Position numbers and translations under genes: made by a program | In this document: positions 1 through 5,224 of the stretch, piece by piece | Numbering within the stretch: the stretch's first letter is position 1 | How the letters are laid out: each line of letters opens with the position of its first letter | The notes under the pieces: model-generated | Seen by the model: the letters and a program-made list of their open reading frames with translations, nothing else | Told to the model about the DNA's origin: nothing | Database searches by the model: none | Source of the DNA: Deltaproteobacteria bacterium | Lineage (GTDB): Bacteria; Desulfobacterota; Syntrophorhabdia; Syntrophorhabdales; Syntrophorhabdaceae | Direction: 5' to 3' | Length of the DNA stretch: 6,810 bases | Assembly: GCA_003506795.1 (NCBI GenBank) | Contig: DNYO01000212.1 | Coordinates: forward strand, 1 to 6,810

Positions 1-21
1 CGGCCTGCGCCGGAATGACGG
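1..21. repeat. Right half of a probable dispersed palindromic repeat, cut by the window edge
   Basis: The window opens with a perfect 4-bp inverted repeat, cggc (1-4) and gccg (9-12), around a ctgc loop. It is followed by gaatgacgg. Intergenic palindromes of the general form 'gtcattcc-ggc...gcc-ggaatgac' are common in many proteobacterial genomes, and this looks like the right arm of one whose left arm (expected ccgtcattc) lies outside the window. The hairpin core is seen directly. Membership in a dispersed family is inferred from general familiarity with such elements. It lies beyond the 3' end of the M48 gene and might cap transcripts arriving from either side. Confidence 0.4.
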
Positions 22-112
22 AGGCTCAGGAAAGAGATGAAAAAGAGTGTGGCATGATGTCTGGCCGGAGAGGGTTCGGCTGTCCGGGAAGAGGTTGACT
101 TTTACAGTCCTT
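22..112. other. Non-coding stretch with no recognisable feature
   Basis: I see no convincing gene between the edge repeat and the small tandem repeat. The open plus-strand frame that starts near 47 runs antisense into the M48 gene and resembles no family I know. A weak inverted repeat, ccgga (65-69) with tccgg (83-87) around a 13-base loop, could form a hairpin downstream of the M48 stop. On the minus strand the nearest T-rich run is around 36-50, too far away for a standard intrinsic terminator. Confidence 0.5.
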
Positions 113-145
113 CCTATGACCCATAACCTATTACCCATTACCTAT
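113..145. repeat. 14-bp tandem repeat, about 2.4 copies, overlapping the M48 stop codon
   Basis: Two adjacent 14-base units, gacccataacctat (118-131) and tacccattacctat (132-145), match at 12 of 14 positions. They are preceded by a partial copy, cctat (113-117). The M48 stop codon (142-144, read on the minus strand) lies inside the last unit, so the array begins at the gene's end and extends into the intergenic DNA. Short arrays like this can vary in copy number by slippage. No function can be assigned from the sequence. Confidence 0.6.
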
Positions 146-786
146 CTTCTTCCCGTCCCTCTATTTATCGTATCTATCCTGTACTGCAGATTGGGGTGGG
201 TGTCGAAGAGGCCCGTGGAATCTGAGCCGTTGCCCTTCGAGGCGGCGTATTGCTTCATCTTTTCCAATGCTGAGATATAATTGTCCGGTGTCAGGCGCAG
301 GAGGTGGCATTGGTCCACCACGTCCTTGTCGGCCTCGAGTTCCTGCGACCTGCTGTAGCCCCTTGTGACAAGGGGATTGACTACGAGATTCCCATAGCCC
401 ACGCCGGGCAGGAAAAGGCCGCCTATGGTGAATGCCGCCGACGTGACGTCGGAGAGGAGGCTGTTCTTGGCCGCGTGATCGTACTTGATATGTGCGTTCT
501 CGTGGAGGAAGATAAGGGCGAGTTCGTTGTCGTCACACAGGGTCAAAAGACCCGTTGTGACCACAAGGATGCCTTTCTGCGTGTTTACCCAGGCGTTTGG
601 GGTCTTGTCTTCGAGGATGGTGAACTGAAACCGGTAAATGGGATAGGGATTAATGACCTTGCGCGAGTCGGACAGGATGCGATCCACCCTCCGGTACATA
701 TCCGGGTTTTCACGGGGCTTCACGTACGTGGTTTTTTGTGCGGCGCACCCCAATCCCGACACAAGAAACAGGAGAAGAACGATCAT
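142..786 (-). CDS. M48 family zinc metalloprotease, probable lipoprotein
   Basis: A 214-residue predicted M48 peptidase. The zinc site is visible as HENAH (H95, E96, H99), with the third ligand in ELEAD (E149, with D153). The conserved M48 tail motif THPNLQYRI is at 196-204. Residues 1-13 form a hydrophobic leader ending in GLGC, which reads as a lipobox with C14 as the lipidated residue, although Gly at -3 is atypical. This predicts an envelope-anchored protease like the BepA/LoiP group, which handles outer-membrane or periplasmic protein quality control; that role is inference. It has the short protease domain only, with no TPR region as in BepA. Asn at the third HExxH position is unusual, since a hydrophobic residue is usual there. 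The start at 786 is preceded by ggaaagg (794-800) seven bases upstream. An in-frame ATG at 906 also has a ribosome site (aggcgg, 912-917) just after the CDF stop, but it would put 40 charged residues before the leader. The codons of 787-906 also lack the strong G/C third-position bias of neighbouring genes. Confidence 0.85.
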   Translation of the reverse strand: MIVLLLFLVSGLGCAAQKTTYVKPRENPDMYRRVDRILSDSRKVINPYPIYRFQFTILEDKTPNAWVNTQKGILVVTTGLLTLCDDNELALIFLHENAHIKYDHAAKNSLLSDVTSAAFTIGGLFLPGVGYGNLVVNPLVTRGYSRSQELEADKDVVDQCHLLRLTPDNYISALEKMKQYAASKGNGSDSTGLFDTHPNLQYRIDTINRGTGRR

Positions 787-917
787 TAGTGCGCCTTTCC
801 GATGGCGCTCCCGTCCCGCTTGGCCTTCCTTTCCGAAAGATCCAACCTCTCTTGTGTATCCCGGGTCAATCCCTTTTTTGCCCCCGGTATTCGAAGATTT
901 AAACATACAGACCGCCT
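787..917. other. Gap between CDF and M48 genes; possible alternative N-terminus of the protease
   Basis: This 131-base gap stays open in the M48 frame back to an ATG at 904-906, so it may be a 40-codon N-terminal extension rather than a spacer. The extension would read MFKSSNTGGKKG and onward, rich in Gly, Lys and Arg. The close spacing (11 bases after the CDF stop) and the aggcgg at 912-917 favour translation from 906. Weak codon bias and the lipoprotein leader at 786 favour a non-coding spacer. I see no terminator or convincing promoter here, so the protease is probably co-transcribed with the CDF gene in either case. Confidence 0.45.
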
Positions 918-1826
918 TTATTTTTTTCTCAGGACGCAGGTTATCTCGGTAAGGTCGCAACTTTCCTTGCATGGTTCCACGTGCACGATAACATCGGAAA
1001 GAGGTATCGTTGCCTTTATCTGGTTCTCTATCCTGTCGGCAAGGGCATGGGCTTCGTCGATATGAAGCTTTCTGCATGCAAGGAGGTGGAAATCTATATA
1101 TTTGTTGCTTCCGGCATGACGGGTCCGCAGTTTATGGAACCCGGCCATAGGAAAGGACATCCCGCTGATAATATCCTTGATCTGGCGCTCTATCCCATCG
1201 GAGAGGCGTGAATCCATGATGCCGGAGATGCTTTCACGGAAGATGTTCACTGCCGAGACGATGATTATTATTCCGGCGACGACGGCAAAGAGAAGGTCAA
1301 AGAGGATAATACCCGTGTAACGGGCGAGCGCGATTGCCGCTATTGCCCCCGAGTTCGAATAGAGATCGCTCCTGTAATGGAGGGCGTCGGCCTTAAGCGC
1401 GGCCGAGCCGGTACGCTTGCCGGTTCTCAGGAGGATTGTTGATATAACGAGACTGAAGACAAGAGAAAGGCACATCGCAAAAAAATCGAAGAACGAGTAG
1501 GATATGGTCCCTTTTTGAAGGAAGGTTTGCAGCGCCTTACCGATAATAAACAACCCGGACAGCACGATCACCACAGACTGGAAGGCACCCGCTAGATCTT
1601 CAGCCTTGCCGTGACCGTATCGATGCTCGTCATCGGCAGGTTCGGATGCCTTCCCGATGGCATAGAAGTTCATTGCCGACATGAAAACGTCGAGAAGGCT
1701 GTCGAGGCCGGAAGACACCACCGTCATGGAGCCCGAAAAAAGCCCTGTGGTGACTTTACCCGCGGCAAGAACCAGGGCTGATGCCGCGGCAAAAAGGGCG
1801 ACCTTTTGCTTGATGTCCATGGGCAT
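918..1826 (-). CDS. Cation diffusion facilitator transporter (FieF/YiiP-like)
   Basis: A 302-residue CDF family member of typical length, an inner-membrane antiporter expected to export divalent metal (zinc, iron, manganese or similar) in exchange for protons. About six membrane segments span residues 7-205. The transport-site residues are D42 and D46 in segment 2 and H150 and D154 in segment 5 (HYRSD). This DD-HD set is typical of zinc/iron CDFs. The loop motif DDEHRYGHGKAED (65-77) supplies the D65/H68/H72 site known in YiiP. The cytoplasmic domain from about 206 keeps H231, H247, H260, H282 and E284, one position off the E. coli YiiP zinc-binding set as I recall it. The tail adds Cys at 286, 290 and 297, which is unusual. 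The start could be M1 (1826) or M3 (1820); both lie very close to the predicted promoter. The exact metal cannot be read from the sequence. Confidence 0.92.
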   Translation of the reverse strand: MPMDIKQKVALFAAASALVLAAGKVTTGLFSGSMTVVSSGLDSLLDVFMSAMNFYAIGKASEPADDEHRYGHGKAEDLAGAFQSVVIVLSGLFIIGKALQTFLQKGTISYSFFDFFAMCLSLVFSLVISTILLRTGKRTGSAALKADALHYRSDLYSNSGAIAAIALARYTGIILFDLLFAVVAGIIIIVSAVNIFRESISGIMDSRLSDGIERQIKDIISGMSFPMAGFHKLRTRHAGSNKYIDFHLLACRKLHIDEAHALADRIENQIKATIPLSDVIVHVEPCKESCDLTEITCVLRKK

Positions 1827-1834
1827 GGTTCCAT

Positions 1835-1863
1835 ACTATATGCAAAATATTTTTAGTTGTAAA
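1835..1863 (-). promoter_or_regulatory. Predicted sigma70-type promoter of the CDF gene
   Basis: Read on the minus strand, TTTACA (1858-1863) and TATAGT (1835-1840) are separated by exactly 17 bases. Each matches the sigma70 consensus at 5 of 6 positions. The expected transcription start, about seven bases past the -10 box, is near 1828. That leaves roughly 2 bases before M1 (1826) or 8 before M3 (1820), so the mRNA would be almost leaderless. A second, weaker -35-like box, TTGACC, lies at 1871-1876 but has no good -10 at the right distance. AT-rich palindromes overlap the element (aaaatatttt at 1844-1853; ttttagttgtaaaa at 1851-1864) and could be operators. Confidence 0.6.
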
Positions 1864-1900
1864 ATACTTTGGTCAACGAAAAGCGGGTATTGTGGTGTTC

Positions 1901-3748
1901 TTAAGGATAATCCACAGTGGCTGGCGGAAAATCCGTATTGGGGTAAAGGGGAAGGGCGTTTGACATGAAATCGATCCATATGGGCAGTGCTGTTGTCCCG
2001 CCGGCTTCCTTGGCGCCGAGATTGGTTTTCTTGTCGTAACCGACCCAAACGGCGCACAGAAGGTTTGGTGAGAATCCGATGAACCAGGCGTCGCGAAAGT
2101 CATCGGTTGTCCCGGTCTTTCCCGCCAGGTAATAGGGCATCTTCGCGGCCGCGCGCGCCGTGCCGTGCTTGACGACCCCTTTCATGATATCCACCAGGGT
2201 ATAGGCGACCTCCGGTGTTATGATGGGCTCTTCGACGGCCTCTTCGCGGTAGAGTTCCTCGCCTTCGAGGGTCGTGATGGCCTTTACGGATATCGGCTGG
2301 ACGTATGCTCCTCCGCGGGCGAAGGTGCTATACGCCGCGGCGAGTTCAATGGGAGCGACCTCGGTGGTCCCGAGGGCAAGGGAAAGGTTCGGTTCGAATT
2401 TGCTCGTTATATGGAGCTGCTTTGCCATGTCGATGACATTTTCGAGGCCTACCTGCTCGAGGAGCCGCACCGTCGCCGTGTTGAGTGAAAGCTCCAGCGC
2501 TTTTCGCATCGTCACGTCGCCATGATATTCGTTGCCGTAATTTTTCGGGCTCCAGCCCACCCCGGTGTACGGGTTGGTGTAGGTCAGCGGGGAATCTCTC
2601 AGCATGCTTTTGGGGGTAAACCCCTGCTCCAGCGCAGTCAGATAGATGATCGGCTTAAAGGACGAACCGGGTTGCCTTTTTGCCTGTACAGCCCTGTTAT
2701 ATGGCGATTGCGAAAAGTCCCTTCCACCGACGATCACCTTCAGTTCCCCTGTCTTGACCTCCATGGCGACGAGGGCGACCTCGGGCAGTTCCTTGACGCC
2801 GGGATGACGTTTTTTGTAGGCCTCCATGCCTTTCTCGATGGCGTCGTAGGCATACTGTACCATCTTGAGGTTCATGGTGGTCTTTACGTTGAAACCGCTG
2901 GTGAATATCTCCTGGGCCTGTTCGACATACTCCTCCAGCACCTGCTTCACATAGTCCGTGAAATATCCCGTTCTTTTCTCGTAGGTCTTGAACGGCGCAA
3001 TGACAAGGGTCGTTTGGATTGCCTTTGAGTATCGTGCCTTGTCGATGAAACCGGCCTCATACATCTTTCTAAGGACCGTGTTGCGCCGGTCCACCGTCCT
3101 GGCGGCGTTCTTGTAGGGAGAAAGCCGTGAGGGCGATTTTGTGAGCGCCGCCAGCATTGCCGACTCTTCCAGGGTGAGGTCCCTGGCTTTCTTGTGGAAA
3201 TAGGTGTATGCCGCGGCCTCGACGCCGTGCGCCCCTTCACCGAGGTAGATAAGGTTGAGGTACATGTTGAGTATCTCGTCCTTGGAATAGGTTCTCTCTA
3301 TCTGGATGGCGAGGATGGCCTCCTCGATCTTTCGCTTATAGGTCCTCTGAGGTGTCAGGTAGAGGTTCCGGGCAAGCTGCTGCGTTATGGTCGACGCCCC
3401 TTCCGTAATACCTTTTTTCATAAGGTTTCGGACAAATGCCCGTCCGATGCCGCGGATATCGACACCGAAATGATTGTAAAAACGCACGTCCTCGATGGCG
3501 ACAAAAGCGAGCTTCAAGTGCCGGGGCATGTCAGTCAGCGGGATGGGTATCCTTTTCTCGACGTAGAGCTCCGCAAAAAGTGTTCCGTCGTCTGCGTAAA
3601 TTCGTGTAGCCGATTTGGGCCGGTAGCTTTCGAGCTGTTTTACATCGGGGATCTCAAGATAGTTGACGAGGCCGTATCCCAGACCCACGCCGAAGATCAT
3701 GGGCAGCATGATGAGGATGACCGCAAACTTGATAATCCTTGAATACAT
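1901..3748 (-). CDS. Penicillin-binding protein 1A family (transglycosylase/transpeptidase)
   Basis: A 615-residue class A PBP, which polymerises lipid II into glycan strands and cross-links the stem peptides on the periplasmic face. One N-terminal membrane anchor spans about residues 6-29. The glycosyltransferase (GT51) domain follows, with catalytic E86 in EDVRFYNHFG, then GASTITQQLARN (118-129), KIEEAILAIQIE (140-151) and the KDEILNMYLN block from 156. The transpeptidase domain has the active-site serine S362 in SSFK (362-365), SLN at 421-423 and KTGT at 544-547. All three motifs are intact, so both activities are predicted. It is shorter than many PBP1A proteins (often above 700) and has no long C-terminal extension after residue 600. 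The start at 3748 is preferred because homologues begin just before the anchor. The frame is open upstream to 3952 but there it overlaps miaA. No Shine-Dalgarno site precedes the ATG. It is the first gene of the minus-strand group and diverges from miaA. Confidence 0.95.
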   Translation of the reverse strand: MYSRIIKFAVILIMLPMIFGVGLGYGLVNYLEIPDVKQLESYRPKSATRIYADDGTLFAELYVEKRIPIPLTDMPRHLKLAFVAIEDVRFYNHFGVDIRGIGRAFVRNLMKKGITEGASTITQQLARNLYLTPQRTYKRKIEEAILAIQIERTYSKDEILNMYLNLIYLGEGAHGVEAAAYTYFHKKARDLTLEESAMLAALTKSPSRLSPYKNAARTVDRRNTVLRKMYEAGFIDKARYSKAIQTTLVIAPFKTYEKRTGYFTDYVKQVLEEYVEQAQEIFTSGFNVKTTMNLKMVQYAYDAIEKGMEAYKKRHPGVKELPEVALVAMEVKTGELKVIVGGRDFSQSPYNRAVQAKRQPGSSFKPIIYLTALEQGFTPKSMLRDSPLTYTNPYTGVGWSPKNYGNEYHGDVTMRKALELSLNTATVRLLEQVGLENVIDMAKQLHITSKFEPNLSLALGTTEVAPIELAAAYSTFARGGAYVQPISVKAITTLEGEELYREEAVEEPIITPEVAYTLVDIMKGVVKHGTARAAAKMPYYLAGKTGTTDDFRDAWFIGFSPNLLCAVWVGYDKKTNLGAKEAGGTTALPIWIDFMSNALPLYPNTDFPPATVDYP

Positions 3749-3757
3749 CCGGGGGTT

Positions 3758-3786
3758 ATTATACTGTATATCATTTATGTTATCAA
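3758..3786 (-). promoter_or_regulatory. Predicted sigma70-type promoter of the PBP1A gene
   Basis: On the minus strand, TTGATA (3781-3786) and a perfect TATAAT (3758-3763) are separated by exactly 17 bases, matching the consensus at 11 of 12 hexamer positions. The -35 box lies inside the first codons of miaA. The predicted transcription start is near 3751, leaving about 3 bases before the ATG at 3748. With no ribosome binding site upstream, translation would start on a leaderless or nearly leaderless mRNA. The -10 box overlaps the opposite-strand TATACT (3760-3765) that probably serves miaA. Confidence 0.65.
3760..3770. promoter_or_regulatory. 11-bp palindrome in the divergent PBP/miaA promoter gap
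   Basis: The sequence tatactgtata is a perfect inverted repeat (tatac / gtata) with one central base. It covers the -10 region of the PBP promoter and the candidate -10 of miaA (TATACT, 3760-3765). The weak partner -35 on the plus strand is TTGAAT (3739-3744) at a short 15-base spacing. It could be an operator controlling both directions, or simply a result of two opposed -10 boxes overlapping. The symmetry is seen directly; the regulatory role is inferred. Confidence 0.35.
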
Positions 3787-4706
3787 ACAGGACCAAGCTC
3801 GTTGCCATAGGCGGGCCGACGTGTACGGGCAAATCGGAACTGGCAGTTATCGTCGCCGAACGCTTCGGCGGAGAGATCGTCAACGGCGATTCCCTGCAGG
3901 TGTACCGCCACTTCGACATAGGGACGGCGAAACCTGACGCCGACGCCCGCAAGGTCGTTCCCCATCATCTCATCGACATTATCGATCCCGATGAGGAGTT
4001 TAACGCCGCCCTTTTCCGGGACAGGGCCGACCGGGCTATCGTGGATATCAGCACACGGGGGAGGCTACCCATCATTGTCGGCGGGACCGGTCTCTACCTC
4101 AAGGCCCTTTTCTACGGGCTTTTTCCCGCTAAGAGAGACGACGCTCTGCGGGAGAAGCTCCGCGGCGACTACGCCCTTGACCCCATCTCTTTCTATGAAA
4201 GACTCAAAGAGGTCGATCCGGCATATGCCCTGAGGATCAGCTTCCGGGACCGTATACGGGCCGTTCGCGCCATGGAGATATATCTCCTGGAAGGAAAGCC
4301 CTTTTCGGAACTTGAGAAGGAACACGGCTTCCGGGAGCCGAGATATGACATATGCAATATCGGCCTCATGGCCGGGCGCGGGGAGTTGTATCGAAGGATC
4401 GACGACAGGGTACTCGCCATGCTTGCCAAAGGTCTCGTTGAAGAGGTAAAGTCCATTCTGGCGAGGGGATACGCGAGGGAACTGAAGCCGTTTTCCAGCA
4501 TCGGGTACCGCGAAGTCCTGCATTATCTTAGTGGTTCCATTGGATATGAAGATATGGTAAAAGATATACAGAAAAATACCCGACATTATGCCAAAAGGCA
4601 ATTCACCTGGTTTGCAAAAGAACGAGATATGCAATGGTTCGAGTATCCCCTTGAGCTGGACGGGATAGTCGACAGGATATCGGAGTTTGTGGATCGATGG
4701 AACTGA
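3777..4706 (+). CDS. miaA: tRNA dimethylallyltransferase MiaA
   Basis: A 309-residue MiaA, the expected size. The enzyme transfers a dimethylallyl group from DMAPP to N6 of A37 in tRNAs that read codons starting with U, stabilising codon-anticodon pairing. It acts in the cytoplasm. Visible motifs are the P-loop GPTCTGKS (13-20), the family signature DSLQVYRHFDIGTAKP (38-53), HHLIDIIDPDEEFNA after it, IIVGGTGLYLKALFYG near residue 100, RDRIRAVRAMEIYLLEGKP near 160, and the C-terminal SIGYREVL and RHYAKRQFTWFAKER blocks. All look intact. The ATG at 3777 places the P-loop at the usual distance, but it has no recognisable Shine-Dalgarno site and the predicted -10 is only 11 bases upstream. It heads the miaA-scpB-pilT-pilU operon and ends inside scpB. 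Confidence 0.96.
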   Translation: MLSNRTKLVAIGGPTCTGKSELAVIVAERFGGEIVNGDSLQVYRHFDIGTAKPDADARKVVPHHLIDIIDPDEEFNAALFRDRADRAIVDISTRGRLPIIVGGTGLYLKALFYGLFPAKRDDALREKLRGDYALDPISFYERLKEVDPAYALRISFRDRIRAVRAMEIYLLEGKPFSELEKEHGFREPRYDICNIGLMAGRGELYRRIDDRVLAMLAKGLVEEVKSILARGYARELKPFSSIGYREVLHYLSGSIGYEDMVKDIQKNTRHYAKRQFTWFAKERDMQWFEYPLELDGIVDRISEFVDRWN

Positions 4707-5215
4707 AGAACATAATAGAGGCGGTGCTTTTTTCGTCTTCGAGGCCCGTGACGGTGAAACAGGTCGCGCGGCGGCTTGAGGAATTTCCTGTTCAGGAGAT
4801 CGAAGAAGCCTTTCGTGTGCTGATAGGAGAGTTCGCCGACCCCGGGCGGTCAGTTGAGATAGCCGAGGTTGCCGGCGGATTCCAGATGAGAACCAAGGTG
4901 GCCTATCGCGACTACGTCAAGCGTTTTGTGAGGGAAAAAGACGTCGGGCTTTCCCGGCCGATGCTGGAAACCCTCTCCATCATCGCCTACAAGCAGCCTG
5001 TCACGAAAAAAGAGATCGATGTGGTGCGCGGCGTCGATTCAGCGCGGGCCTTAAGGCACCTCCTGGAGCGAAAGCTCGTCGAGATGGCCGGACGCAACGG
5101 CGATGCGGGAAAGCGTATCGTCTTCAGGACCACCCCGAGGTTCCTGGAAGTCTACGGACTGAAGAGCCTTGAAGATTTGCCGACATATAAAGAGATCGAA
5201 TTGCTGGAAGGATAG
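4697..5215 (+). CDS. scpB: Segregation and condensation protein ScpB
   Basis: A 172-residue ScpB, near the lower end of the family's length. ScpB is a winged-helix (kite) protein that binds the ScpA kleisin as a dimer and, with SMC, forms the bacterial condensin that organises and segregates chromosomes. Recognisable features are the N-terminal IIEAVLFSSSRPVT (6-19), the conserved core LETLSIIAYKQPVTKKEID (about 90-108) opening the second winged helix, and the C-terminal RTTPRFLEVYGLKSLEDLP. Its ATG lies 10 bases before the end of miaA, and the upstream ggag (4682-4685) is weak and distant, so translation is probably coupled to miaA. The usual partner scpA is not beside it in this window. The pilT Shine-Dalgarno site overlaps its stop codon. 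Confidence 0.94.
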   Translation: MELKNIIEAVLFSSSRPVTVKQVARRLEEFPVQEIEEAFRVLIGEFADPGRSVEIAEVAGGFQMRTKVAYRDYVKRFVREKDVGLSRPMLETLSIIAYKQPVTKKEIDVVRGVDSARALRHLLERKLVEMAGRNGDAGKRIVFRTTPRFLEVYGLKSLEDLPTYKEIELLEG

Positions 5216-5220
5216 GAGGA
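5214..5220 (+). promoter_or_regulatory. Shine-Dalgarno site of pilT
   Basis: The strong site AGGAGGA sits four bases before the ATG at 5225 and overlaps the scpB stop codon (5213-5215). It fixes the pilT start. Ribosomes ending scpB are positioned to restart, and pilT should also be translated well on its own. This contrasts with miaA, PBP1A and CDF, which lack clear sites. Confidence 0.85.
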
Positions 5221-5224
5221 CACC

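Noticed and set aside
36..87. Possible intrinsic terminator after the M48 gene (ccgga/tccgg hairpin with a downstream T-rich run)
   Set aside because: A 5-bp stem with a 13-base loop is weak, and the T-rich segment lies about 15 or more bases beyond the stem, so it does not fit a rho-independent terminator.
907..1077. Further upstream extension of the M48 frame beyond the ATG at 906
   Set aside because: It overlaps the well-supported C-terminal domain of the CDF gene in another frame on the same strand and reads as low-complexity basic sequence.
1871..1876. TTGACC as the -35 box of the CDF promoter
   Set aside because: At 16-18 base spacing the downstream hexamers (such as AAAATA) match the -10 consensus poorly. 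TTTACA-17-TATAGT is clearly better.
3194..3742. Plus-strand open frame of about 180 codons opposite PBP1A
   Set aside because: It is antisense to the conserved glycosyltransferase region, and the translated sequence shows no recognisable motif.
3663..3776. 38-codon upstream extension of the miaA frame
   Set aside because: It overlaps the PBP start antisense. MiaA homologues begin about a dozen residues before the P-loop, which fits the ATG at 3777.
3749..3952. 68-codon upstream extension of the PBP1A reading frame
   Set aside because: It lies antisense within miaA, has no membrane or family character, and would place the conserved anchor 70 residues in. The near-consensus promoter at 3758-3786 also falls inside it.
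4065..4634. Long minus-strand open frame of about 190 codons opposite miaA
   Set aside because: It mirrors miaA codon structure, resembles no family and has no ribosome site. It is a shadow of the GC-biased coding strand.
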